From contig NC_053392.1 of the NCBI RefSeq assembly GCF_905171765.1, positions 31,860,192 to 31,924,191 on the forward strand: a stretch of DNA of 64,000 nt. Direction: 5' to 3'. The notes beneath the pieces are model-generated. The model did not search any database. It was given only the letters and a program-made list of their open reading frames with translations, and was not told the origin of the DNA. This document shows, in pieces, positions 11,202 through 22,639 of this stretch (position 1 is the first letter of the stretch; each line of letters opens with the position of its first letter). The position numbers were made by a program, and so were the translations under genes. Origin of the DNA: Bufo bufo (Eukaryota; Chordata; Amphibia; Anura; Bufonidae).

Positions 11202-12100
11202 TATAGAGTGAGACTGGCCCACATGCGGACTAGTAAAATGTCAAAGAATAATGCTGCTGAGTGTGATGATCAGATTGATATATGTATATAAAGGAAAAAC
11301 TGCTCCCACGTGCACGCTTGTGAATATAAGGGGCAGACGATGTTGGGCATGAATAGTCAGATGTGTAACTGTATATATGTATATAGAGGAAGAAACATTT
11401 TGCTGAGCACATATAGTTATGGATGTAGGAGGGCATTGTTGAATGTACTGATGAGATGTGTATATGTATATAGAAGGAACTATACCTATACACATGCTTA
11501 TACGTTTCAGTATAGGAGGCAGACAATGTTCAGTACAATAAACAAATAATATTTGGGTCCGAGTGCTGGTATCATGTTATGAACAAGAGCTCATGTGGGA
11601 GAACAACTGCATTATAATTGATGCCCTCTGTGCAGACAGCACGTTTTTCTCAGCATGCGCAAGAGAAAAAAGGCGCGCTAGCTAAGAGGTTAGGGGGAGA
11701 AGGTAGCTTGGATTGACAGCGTGATGGAGCGGCCATGCGCTGGATGAGCGCTGTGTGTGAGCAGGGACAAAGCATAGCGCTTACGGAGAGGGTGTCAGAT
11801 CACAGATGGTGAGCACTGTGTCTGAGCGGGGAGAACTCGGAGCCCTTGTGAGGAGGGTGTCAGATCGCTGATGCCTAAAGTGAGATAGTGTTATATCGTG
11901 GTTTGGGAGAGGTGTGATGATGGACTGGTGATATATGTAGATGCTTAGGAGGCATGGTGGCAGTATGAATGGATGGTAACTGGTATTGCAAATGGCTAGT
12001 GATGACGAATTTGAAAAAATAAAGTGAATACACAAATAACACTCAGCAGCATTATGCTTCACATTTTACTAGCCCGCATGTGGGCCAGTCTCACTCTATA
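11202..12100. mobile_element. Foldback MITE, about 0.9 kb
   Basis: Long terminal inverted repeats of about 55 bp start TATAGAGTGAGACTGGCCCA on the left. The right end is their reverse complement (GACTGGCC/GGCCAGTC landmarks at about 11211 and 12083). It abuts the Tc1 fragment at 11199. The interior holds GTATATGTATATAG-type repeats. A diverged copy of the right end recurs at about 13855-13985. Confidence 0.65.
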
Positions 12101-12176
12101 TACATGTATGCACACGTGTACACACACGTACCAAAACGCACACATACTCACTTATGACATGATCCATCCCTTTATA

Positions 12177-13800
12177 TACAGTGGATATAAAAAGTCTACA
12201 CACCCCTGTTAAAATGTCAGGTTTCTGTGCTGTAAAAAAAATGAGACAAAGATAAACCACTTCAGAACTTTTTCCACCTTTAATGTGACCTATAAACTGT
12301 ACAACTCAATTGAAAAACACACTGAAATCTTTTAGGTGGAGGGAAGAAAACAAAGAAAACTATAATAATGTGGTTGCATAAGTGTGCACACCCTCTTATA
12401 ACTTGTGATGTAGCTGTGTTCAGAATTAAGCAATCACATTCACAATCCTGTTAAATAGGATTCAGCATACACCGGCCATCATTTAAAGTGCCTCTGATTA
12501 ACCCCAAATAAAGTTCAGCTGCTCTAGTTGGTCTTTCCTGAAATTTTCTTAGTCGCATCCCACAGCAAAAGTTATGGTTGACAGAGATCTTCCAGAGCAT
12601 CAGAAGGATCTCATTGTTAAAAGGTATCAGTCAGGAGAAGGGTGCAAAAGAATTTCCAAGGCATTAGATATACCATGGAACACAGTGAAGACAGTAATCA
12701 TCAAGTGGAGAAAATATGGCACAACAGTGACATCACCAAGAACTGGACGTCCCTCCAAAATTGATGAAAAGACAAGAAGAAAACTGGTCTGGGGGGCTAC
12801 CAAGAGGCCTACAGAAACATTAAAGGAGCTGCAGGAATATCTGGCAAGTACTGGCTGTGTGGTACATGTGACAACAATCTCCCGTATTCTTCATATGTCT
12901 GGGCTATGGGGTAGAGTGGCAGGACGAAAGCCTTTTGAAGAAAAACATCCAAGCCAGGCTACATTTTGCAAAAACACATCTGAAGTCTCCCAAAAGCATG
13001 TGGGAAAAGGTGTTATGGTCTGATGATACCAAGGTTGAACTTTTTGGCCATAATTCCAAAAGATATGTTTGGCGCAAAAACAACAATGCACATCACCAAA
13101 AGAACACCATACCCACAGTGAAGCATGGTGGTGGCAGCATCATGCCAAGGGGCTGTTTAAAGGTGGCCTTAGTTAAGCTAGAGGGAATTTTGAACAGTTC
13201 CAAATACAAGTCAATATTGGCACAAAACCTTCAGGCTTCTGCTAGAAAGCTGAACATGAAGAGGAACTTCATCTTTCAGCATGACAACGACCCTAAGCAT
13301 ACATCCAAATCAAAAAAGGAATGGCTTCACCAGAAGAAGATTAAAGTTTTGGAATGGCCCAGCCAGAGCCCAGACCTGAATCCGATTGAAAATCTGTGAG
13401 GTGATCTGAAGAGGGCTGTGCCCAGGAGATGCCCTCACAATCTGATAGATTTGGAGTGTTTTTGCAAAGAAGAGTGGGCAAATCTTGCCAAGTCAAAATG
13501 TGCCATGCTGATAGACTTATACCCAAAAAGACTGAGTGCTGTAATAAAATCAAAAAGTTCTTCAACAAAGTATTAGTTTAAGGTTGTGCATACTTATGCA
13601 ACCATATTATTTTATTTTTATATTTTTTCTTCTGTCTACCTAAAAAAATTCAGTTTGTTTTTCAATTGAGTTGTACAGTTTATAGGTCACATTAAAGGTG
13701 CAAAACGTTCTAAAATGATTTATCTTTGTCTCATTTTTTTTTTACAGCACAGAAACTTGACATTTTAACAGGGGTGTGTAGACTTTTTAGATCCACTGTA
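12177..13800 (+). mobile_element. Tc1/mariner transposon with 165-bp inverted repeats
   Basis: Begins CAGTGGATATAAAAAGTC and ends in the inverse of CAGTGGATCTAAAAAGTC, with TA on both sides (12177-12178, 13799-13800). The inverted repeats extend about 165 bp with few mismatches. One full transposase region lies inside, with disabling mutations. The length (1.62 kb) is normal for a full-length Tc1 element. Confidence 0.9.
12574..13576 (+). pseudogene. Tc1 transposase, one frameshift and one nonsense codon
   Basis: Starts MVDRDLPEHQKDLIVKRYQSG. A paired-type helix-turn-helix follows (RISKALDIPWNTVKTVIIKW), then the GRPSK hook. The frame shifts near 12935-12960. The second frame has the DDE catalytic domain: WSDDTKVELFG, FQHDNDPKHTS and SPDLNPIENL. 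The Trp after NPIENL is TGA (13397-13399), but coding sequence continues beyond it to a final TAG at 13574. Relatively few lesions suggest moderate age. Confidence 0.88.
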
Positions 13801-14037
13801 CATATGTACATTTCATTACATCTAATAGTTCTTGCCTCCTATTGTATACACCTGTAAGTGGGTCAATCTTACTCTATATATATATATATACACATATATA
13901 CACACACGTGTATACAGATGTACTTATGTGTACACATTCACACTTATGACATAACTCACCACCGAATATATGAACTTAGACTTTTAACGTTCATGAGAAA
14001 CTACCAACATCATATTAATAATCAGTCACCACCCTTT

Positions 14038-14083
<46 letters not shown>

Positions 14084-14119
14084 GTACAACTCAACTATAT
14101 ATATATAAATATATATTTT
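13801..14119. repeat. AT-rich low complexity with (TA)n
   Basis: Contains TATATA/CACACA microsatellite stretches, including a long (TA)n at about 14040-14080, and a diverged foldback-element end at about 13855. No gene is seen. Confidence 0.6.
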
Positions 14120-14801
14120 TTTTCTATAAATTTTTAATATAATTATTTAATCCACTATGATGAATAACAATTTATAACAAGGAAACAACATTGACTCAAG
14201 ATAATTTTCTGAAACATGATTTTATTTTTACAAAGAAAAAGACACAAATGCAATAGCACTCTGCAACCAGCATTCTGCCCTGCCTCTATGCTGGATGAGG
14301 CATTGGTGTACATTTTGGCCAAAGCGTAATAAGCCACTCACCACGTCAAGGTCGCCTCTGCCACACAAAGTCCAGGGAATGCAGGTGCAGCATGCACGCC
14401 AAGCACACTCTGCATTTAACCCCGTCCGGTGCCATTACAGCTTTCATCGGATCCAGGGATGCAAGTACCAACATGCATGCTGAGCCCACTTTGTGTGGCT
14501 GTCATGGCCCATAAACAGGTAGGAACTAGTGTTAGGGACCACTCATAGAGGCGACCTTGACGTGGTGAGTGGCTTATTACGCTTTGGCCAAAATGTACAC
14601 CAATGCCTCATCCAGCATAGAGGCAGGGCAGAGTGCTGGTTGCAGAGTGCTATTGCATTTGTGTCTTTTTCTTTGTATATGTATTTCGCCATAGCGATGT
14701 GCACCTGTATACAGGGTTGTGCTGACTGAATCACCCACATGATTTTATTTTTGACTCATTTTATTATTATTACTCTTAAAGACCTCCTGAAAAAATCCTG
14801 C

Positions 14802-14844
<43 letters not shown>

Positions 14845-14890
14845 ACATGAACTTTATAATACCATCACCAATATTATTATTATTATTACA
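14120..14890. repeat. Right arm of a split inverted repeat, interrupted
   Basis: Reverse complement of 10130-10350, broken by the insertion at 14230-14736. It includes a (TA)n tract at about 14815-14842. Confidence 0.75.
14230..14736. mobile_element. Foldback insertion with 16-bp target duplication
   Basis: Flanked by ACATGATTTTATTTTT at 14214-14229 and 14737-14752. The intact homologous site at about 10255-10275 has only one copy. The insert is a hairpin: ACAAAGAAAAAGACACAAAT at the left pairs with its inverse ending near 14678, around a unique core. About 58 extra bases precede the right duplicate. A 16-bp duplication is more like target-primed retrotransposition than a DNA transposon. The class is unknown. 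Confidence 0.65.
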
Positions 14891-15713
14891 TATTATATAT
14901 TACGGAAAATAACAAAGATAGGATGTCTGAAAAATTCAAACGCAAGTGTGAAAGTAGCCTTAAACAACCGAAACCGAAATTACTAAGACTAAGAGTTCTA
15001 AAATGGCTTTGAAAAAAAAGAGGCTTTGAAAAAAAATATAGCTTTTTTTACATATTTCTGTAGCATCTTTTTTTTTTGGGTGATACGTGAGGCTTTATTT
15101 TTATTTCATTTTTATTTTAGCATTTTACTCTGTTCCTTGGATCTGCAGTGCCAGATATAACCCATGGATTTTGGATCCTGGATGGCCTACTGTATTTAAG
15201 TTCTCCTTAACATCTCCAAAGCTATTTGAAATAATCTCTTTGCAGTTCTCTAGTTGAGAAAGACAATGATAAAATCTTTTTTATTTTTTTTACCTGAGAT
15301 GTTGTGTACCATTCTGTATTCACTACATCAGTAAACATAGGAAGAGGACCAGAAGGTTAGGTAGGTAATAGGAGTAGAGCATCAAGTGGCAAGATACATG
15401 ATGAAATCATACGAACTTGTGAAGAAAGCAACCTAAAAACACAACATTTACAGAAAGAAAATGATAAAAAAGTAAATGTACAACTTCACATACGTCTGTC
15501 CCCTTATTGAAGATTAATATTTTCTTCACGCCATGAAATGCTTATTTATTAACACAACTTTGACCTCTGGGAGTAAATTAATTATTTTTAATGAAATCAG
15601 TAGAAAATAAAACAAAAATAAAATATTGTCACAGGAGACATCCTAGAGGAGATAACAATGTACACAGGAGATGGACCACTATTGATTTTTAGTTATTTGT
15701 GTGTCGGGCAGGA
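14891..15713. other. Unassigned stretch
   Basis: AT-rich, no gene or clear repeat recognised. It ends at the 8-bp duplication flanking hAT copy A. Confidence 0.4.
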
Positions 15714-15721
15714 CTGATAAG

Positions 15722-15850
15722 TAGGGATGAGCGAACCCGAACTGTATAGTTCGGGTTCGTACCGAATTTTGGGGTGTCCGTGACACGGACCCGAACCCTA
15801 ACATTTTCGTAAAAGTCCGGGTTCGGGTTCGGTGTTCGGCGCTTTCTTGG
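15722..15850. repeat. Left TIR and subterminal repeats of hAT copy A
   Basis: The TIR is followed by a palindrome around CGAACTGTATAGTTCG and several GGGTTCG/CGAACCC motifs. These are likely transposase binding sites, as subterminal hexamer clusters are in other hATs. The right end (about 29665-29805) has matching motifs. Confidence 0.7.
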
Positions 15851-15869
15851 CGCTTTTTGAAAGGCTGCA

Positions 15870-15985
15870 AAGTAACCAATCAACAAGCGTCATACTACTT
15901 GGCCCAAGAGGCCATCACAGCCATGCCTACTACTGGCATGGCTGTGATTGGCCAGTGCACCATGTGACCCAGCCTCTATTTAAGC
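15870..15985 (+). promoter_or_regulatory. Putative hAT promoter (CCAAT boxes plus TATA-like box)
   Basis: AACCAATCAA at about 15876, an inverted CCAAT (GTGATTGGCC) near 15944, and TATTTAA at 15977-15983. The spacing and order are conserved in copy B, where the TATA box is a better TATATAAG (inverse, 36593-36600). A start site about 30 bp downstream would lie about 3 kb before the transposase ATG. That implies a long leader or an intron containing the 295-bp array. Confidence 0.5.
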
Positions 15986-16249
15986 TGGAGTCACGTAGCG
16001 CCGCACGTCACTCTGCTATGATCAGTATAGGGAGAGGTTGCAGCTGCGACGTTAGGGCGAGATTAGGCAGATTAACTCCTCCAAAAGACTTCATTCTGTG
16101 ATCGATCTGCAGCTGTAGATCATTGAAGTGCTATTATTGACTTGCTCACTTTTTTGAGGCTGCCCAGAGCGTTTTTAGATCACTTTTTTCTGGGGTGATC
16201 GGCGGCCATTTTGTGACTTGTGGTGCTCCAGCAAGAGCTATCACCAAGT

Positions 16250-16550
16250 GTATTTAACCATCGATAGTGTGGTTATTTTGTGCTATATCCTACATCAGCT
16301 GCAGGCTGAGCATGTGTCACCGAAGTGCATTTAACCATCAACAGTCTGGATATTTTTTGGCCATATACTACATCAGCTGCAGGCTGAGACTGTTTCACCC
16401 AAGTGCATTTAACCATCAACAGTCTGATTATTTTTTGGCCATATACTACATCAGCTGCAGGCTGAGCCTGTGTCACCGAAGTGCATTTAACCATCAACAG
16501 TCTGGTTATTTTTTGGCCATATATTACATCAGGGGCAAGTTGAGCCTGTC
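16250..16550. repeat. 78-bp tandem repeat, about 4 units
   Basis: CATCAACAGTCTG recurs at about 16337, 16415 and 16493. Each unit includes GGCCATATACTACATCAGC. Copy B has the same repeat at 35960-36310. Confidence 0.85.
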
Positions 16551-16559
16551 ACCCAGCGC

Positions 16560-19060
16560 CTAAAAAATAGACCTGACATTTCTATTCAACCAAATCTGCA
16601 CAGTTTTAGCTGGTCAAGTTATTTGTAGTGACCGTCAAAGCAGACTTTTTGTTCTGGGTTGAAAAATCATTCCCAAATTTGCCATTCTGAAAATAACTAG
16701 TTTGTGGTATTTCAGGCCTACTTGAAATCTATCCCAAAAAGAAAATCTTACATTGAAGTTATTGATAGTATCCTTCAGAAAAACCTAAGACACACGCTAG
16801 CGTGCTGATAGAAGTGTCATTCTGTGATTAAACCTATAACTGTCACACAGCGCAAAAAAAAACAGGTCTCACATCTCTATTCAACCAAATCTGCACAGTT
16901 TTAGCTGGTCAAGTTATTTGTAGTGACCGTCAAAGCAGAATTTTTGTTCTGGGTTGAAAAAGCATTCCCAAATTTGCCATTCTGAAAATAACTAGTTTGT
17001 GGTATTTCAGGCCTACTTGAAATCTATCCCAAAAAGAAAATCTTACATTGAAATTATTGATAGTATCATTCAGAAAAACCTAAGACACACGCTAGCGTGC
17101 TGATAGAAGTGTCATTCTGTGATTAAACCTATAACTGTCACACAGCGCAAAAAAAACAGGTCTCACATCTCTATTCAACCAAATCTGCACAGTTTTAGCT
17201 GGTCAAGTTATTTGTAGTGACCGTCAAAGCAGACTTTTTGTACTGGGTTGAAAAAGCATTCCCAAATTTGGCATTCTGAAAATAACTAGTTTCTGGTATT
17301 TCAGGCCTACTTGAAATCTATCCCAAAAAGAAAATCTTACATTGAAGTTATTGATAGTATCATTCAGAAAAACCTAAGACACACGCTAGCGTGCTGATAG
17401 AAGTGTCATTCTGTGATTAAAGCTATAACTGTCACACAGCGCAAAAAAAAACAGGTCTCACATCTCTATTCAACCAAATCTGCACAGTTTTAGCTGGTCA
17501 AGTTATTTGTAGTGACCGTCAAAGCAGACTTTTTGTTCTGGGTTGAAAAAGCATTCCCAAATTTGCCATTCTGAAAATAACTAGTTTGTGGTATTTCAGG
17601 CCTACTTGAAATCTATCCCAAAAAGAAAATCTTACATTGAAGTTATTGATAGTATCATTCAGAAAAACCTAAGACACACGCTAGCGTGCTGATAGAAGTG
17701 TCATTCTGTGATTAAACCTATAACTGTCACACAGCGCAAAAAAAAACAGGTCTCACATCTCTATTCAACCAAATCTGCACAGTTTTAGCTGGTCAAGTTA
17801 TTTGTAGTGACCGTCAAAGCAGACTTTTTGTTCTGGGTTGAAAAAGCATTCCCAAATTTGCCATTCTGAAAATAACTAGTTTCTGGTATATGAGGCCTAC
17901 TTGAAATCTATCCCAAAAAGAAAATCTTACATTGAAGTTATTGATAGTATCATTCAGAAAAACCTAAGACACACGCTAGCGTGCTGATAGAAGTGTCATT
18001 CTGTGATTAAACCTATAACTGTCACACAGCGCAAAAAAAAACAGGTCTCACATCTCTATTCAACCAAATCTGCACAGTTTTAGCTGGTCAAGTTATTTGT
18101 AGTGACCGTCAAAGCAGACTTTTTGTTCTGGGTTGAAAAAGCATTCCCAAATTTGCCATTCTGAACATAACTAGTTTGTGATATTTCAGGCCTACTTGAA
18201 ATCTATCCCAAAAATAAAATCTTACATTGAAGTTATTGATAGTATCATTCAGAAAAACCTAAGACACACGCTAGCGTGCTGATAGAAGTGTCATTCTGTG
18301 ATTAAACCTATAACTGTCACACAGCGCAAAAAAAAACAGGTCTCACATCTCTATTCAACCAAATCTGCACAGTTTTAGCTGGTCAAGTTATTTGTAGTGA
18401 CCGTCAAAGCAGACTTTTTGTTCTGGGTTGAAAAAGCATTCCCAAATTTGCCATTCTGAAAATAACTAGTTTGTGGTATTTCAGGCCTACTTGAAATCTA
18501 TCCCAAAAAGAAAATCTTACATTGAAGTTATTGATAGTATCATTCAGAAAAACCTAAGACACACGCTAGCGTGCTGATAGAAGTGTCATTCTGTGATTAA
18601 ACCTATAACTGTTACACAGCGCAAAAAAAAACAGGTCTCACATCTCAATTCAACAAAATCTGCACAGTTTTAGCTGGTCAAGTTATTTGTAGTGACCGTA
18701 AAAGCAGACTTTTTGTTCTGGGTTGAAAAAGCATTCCCAAATTTGCCATTCTGAAAATAACTAGTTTCTGGTATTTCAGGCCTACTTGAAATCTATCCCA
18801 AAAAGAAAATCTTACATTGAAATTATTGATAGTATCATTCAGAAAAACCTAAGACACACGCTAGCGTGCTGATAGAAGTGTCATTCTGTGATTAAACCTA
18901 TAACTGTCACACAGCACAAAAAAAAACAGGTCTCACATCTCTATTCAACTAAATCTGCACAGTTTTAGCTGGTCAAGTTATTTGTAGTGACCGTCAAAGC
19001 AGACTTTTTGTTCTGGGTTGAAAAAGCATTCCCAAATTTGCCATTCTCAAAATTGTGGTG
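16560..19060. repeat. 295-bp satellite-like array, about 8.5 units
   Basis: The landmark AGCTGGTCAAGTTATTTG recurs from about 16608 to 18967 with a mean spacing of 295 bp. Units differ by only a few percent. The last unit is truncated into the transposase start (shared CCCAAATTTGCCATTCT). Copy B has only about 1.5 units (35500-35950), so the array expanded or contracted within the element. Confidence 0.9.
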
Positions 19061-19070
19061 AACGGGAACA

Positions 19071-22000
19071 ATGAGGAAAACATCTAATAAGGGACGCGGA
19101 CGCGGACGTGGACATGGTCGTGGTGGTGTTAGTGGACCCTCTGGTGCTGGGAGAGGACGTGGCCGTTCTGCCACAGCCACACGTCCTAGTGAACCAACTA
19201 CCTCAGGTCCCAGTAGCCAGCAGAATTTACAGCGATATTTGGTGGGGCCCAATGCCGTTCTAAGGAAGGTAAGGCCTGAGCAGGTACAGGCATTAGTCAA
19301 TTGGGTGGCCGACAGTGGATCCAGCACGTTCACATTATCTCCTACCCAGTCTTCTGCAGAAAGCGCACAGATGGCGCATGAAAACCAAGCCCATCGGTCT
19401 GTCACATCACCCCCATGCATATCAGTGAAACTGTCTGAGCCTCAAGTTATGCAGCAGTCTCTTATGCTGTTTGAAGACTCTGCTGCCAGGGTTTCCCAAG
19501 GGCATCCACCTAGCCCTTCCCCAGGGGTGGAAGAGATAGAATGCACTAACGCACAACCACTTATTTTTCCTGATGATGAGGACATGGGAATACCACCTCA
19601 GCACGTCTCTGATGATGACGAAACACAGGTGCCAACTGCTGCGTCTTTCTGCAGTGTGCAGACTGAACAGGAGGTCAGGGATCAAGACTGGGTGGAAGAC
19701 GATGCAGGGGACGATGAGGTCCTAGACCGCACATGGAATGAAGGTCGTGCCACTGACTTTCACAGTTCGGAGGAAGAGGCAGTGGTGAGACCGATCCAAC
19801 AGCGTAGCAAAAGAGGGAGCAGTGGGCAAAATCAGAACACCCGCCGCCAAGAGACTCCGCCTGCTACTGACCGCCGCCATCTAGGACCGAGCACCCCAAA
19901 GGCAGCTTCAAGGAGTTCCCTGGCATGGCACTTCTTCAAACAATGTGCTGACGATAAGACCCGAGTGGTTTGCACGCTGTGCCATCAGAGCCTGAAGTGA
20001 GGCATTAACGTTCTGAACCTTAGCACAACCTGCATGACCAGGCACCTGCATGCAAAGCATGAACTGCAGTGGAGTAAACACCTTAAAAACAAGGAAGTCA
20101 CTCAGGCTCCCCCTGCTACCTCTTCTGCTGCTGCCGCCTCGGCCTCTTCTGCTGCTGCCGCCGCCTCGGCCTCTTCTGCTGCTGCTGCCGCCGCCTCGGC
20201 CTCTTCCTCCGCCTCTGGAGGAACGTTGGCACCTGCCGCCCAGCAAACATGGTATGTACCACCAACACCACCACCTGCGTCACCAAGCATCTCAACCATG
20301 ACACACGGCAGCGTTCAGCTCTCCATCTCACAAACATTTGAGAGAAAGCGTAAATTCCCACCTAGCCACCATCGATCCCTGGCCCTGAATGCCAGCATTT
20401 CTAAACTACTGGCCTATGAAATGCTGTCATTTAGGCTGGTGGACACACACAGCTTCAAACAGCTCATGTCACTTGCTGACCCACAGTATGTTGTTCCCAG
20501 CCGCCAATACTTCTCCAAGAGAGCCGTGCCTTTCCTGCTCAAACAAGTGTCCGATAAAATCAAGTGTGCACTGCGCAACGCCATCTGTGGCAAGGTCCAC
20601 CTAACCACAGATACGTGGACCAGTAAGCACGGCCAGGGACGCTATATCTCCCTAACTGCACACTGGGTAAATGTAGTGGCGGCTGGGCCCCAGGCGGAGA
20701 GCTGTTTGGCGCACGTCCTTCCGCCGCCAAGGATCGCAGGGCAACATTCTTTGCCTCCTGTCTCCTCCTCCTCCTACTCAGCTTCCTCCTCCTCTTCTTC
20801 CACCTGCTCATCCAGTCAGCCACACACCTTCACCACCAACTTCAGCACAGCACGGGGTAAACGTCAGCAGGCCATTCTGAAACTCATATGTTTGGGGGAC
20901 AGGCCCCACACCGCACAGGAGTTGTGGCGGGGTATAGAACAACAGACCGACGAGTGGTTGCTGCCGGTGAGCCTCAAGCCCGGCCTGGTGGTGTGCGATA
21001 ATGGGCGAAATCTCGTTGCAGCTCTGGGACTAGCCGGTTTGACGCACATCCCTTGCCTGGCGCATGTGCTGAATTTGGTGGTGTAAAAGTTCATTCGCAA
21101 CTACCCCGACATGTCAGAGCTGCTGCATAAAGTGCGGGCCATCTGTTCGCGCTTCCGGCGTTCACACCCTGCCGCTGCTCGCCTGTCTGCGCTACAGCGT
21201 AACTTCGGCCTTCCCGCTCACCGCCTCATATGCGACGTGCCCACCAGGTGGAACTCCACCTTACATATGCTGGACAGACTGTGCGAGCAGCAGCAGGCCA
21301 TAGTGGAGTTTCAGCTGCAGCACGTACGGGTCAGTCGCACTGCGGATCAGACCCACTTCACCACCAATGACTGGGCCTCCATGCGAGACCTGTGTGCCCT
21401 GTTGCGCTGTTTCGAGTACTCCACCAACGTGGCCAGTGGCGATGACGCCGTTATCAGCGTTACAATACCACTTCTATGTCTCCATGAGAAAACACTTAGG
21501 GCGATGATGGAAGAGGAGGTGGCCCAGGAGGAAGAGGAGGAAGAGGGGTCATTTTTAGCACTTTCAGGCCAGTCTCTTCGAAGTGACTCAGAGGGAGGTT
21601 TTTTGCAACACCAGAGGCCAGGTACAAATGTGGCAGGGCCCACTACTGGAGGACGAGGAGGACGAGGATGAGGAGGAGGTGGAGGAGGATGAGGATGAAG
21701 CATGTTCACAGCGGGGTGGCACCCAAAGCAGCTCGGGCCCATCACTGGTGCGTGGCTGGGGGGAAACACAGGACGATACGCCTCCCACAGAGGACAGCTT
21801 GTCCTTACCTCTGGGCAGCCTGGCACACATGAGCGACTACATGCTGCAGTGCCTGCGCAACGACAGCAGAGTTGCCCACATTTTAACGTGTGCAGACTAC
21901 TGGGTTGCCACCCTGCTGGATCCCCGGTACAAAGACAATGTGCCCACCTTACTTCCTACACTAGAGCGTGATAGAAAGATGCGCGAGTACAAGCGCACGT

Positions 22001-22521
22001 TGGTAGACGCGCTACTGAGAGCATTCCCAAATGTCACAGGGGAACCAGTGGAAGCCCAAGGCGAAGGCAGAGGAGGAGCAAGAGGTCGCCAACGCAGCTG
22101 TGTCACAGCCAGCTCCTCTGAGGGCAGGGTTAGCATGGCAGAGATGTGGAAAAGTTTTGTCACCACGCCACAGCTAACTGCACCACCTCCTGATACGAAA
22201 CGTGTTAGCAGGAGGCAACATTTCACTAACATGGTGGAACAGTACCTGTGCACACCCCTCCACGTACTGACTGATGTTTCGGCCCCATTCAACTTCTGGG
22301 TCTCCAAATTGTCCACGTGGCCAGAGCTAGCCTTTTATGCCTTGAAGGTGCTGGCCTGCCCGGCGGCCAGCGTTTTGTCTGAACGTGTATTCAGCACGGC
22401 AGGGGGCGTCATTACAGACAAACGCAGCCGCATGTCTACAGCAAATGTGGACAAGCTGACGTTCATAAAAATGAACCAGGCATGGATCCCACAGGACCTG
22501 TCCATCCCTTGTGCAGATTAG
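19071..22521 (+). pseudogene. hAT transposase with BED zinc finger, copy A, broken
   Basis: Open pieces 19071-20000, 20034-21086, 21111-21671 and 21583-22521 form one transposase of about 1,140 codons. The order is a Gly/Arg-rich basic start, an acidic Ser-rich region, a BED-type zinc finger (CTLCHQ ... HLHAKH), a Ser/Ala-rich linker, TTDTWTS (first catalytic Asp), VCDNGRN (second Asp) with CLAHVLNLV, a TRWNSTLHML block, an acidic loop, and the C-terminal ASVLSERVFSTAGG dimer domain with the catalytic Glu. Nonsense codons near 19998 (TGA) and 21084 (TAA) replace sense codons seen in copy B, and the frame shifts near 21600. It would bind the TIRs in the nucleus and excise the element. This copy is inactive. 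Confidence 0.9.
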
Positions 22522-22639
22522 ATATTAACTACATCCCCTTAACAATATATTATTCTACTCCAGGGCACTTCCTCATTCAATACTATTTTTAATTTCATTT
22601 TACCATTATATTGTGGGGCAACCCAAAGTTAAATGAACC

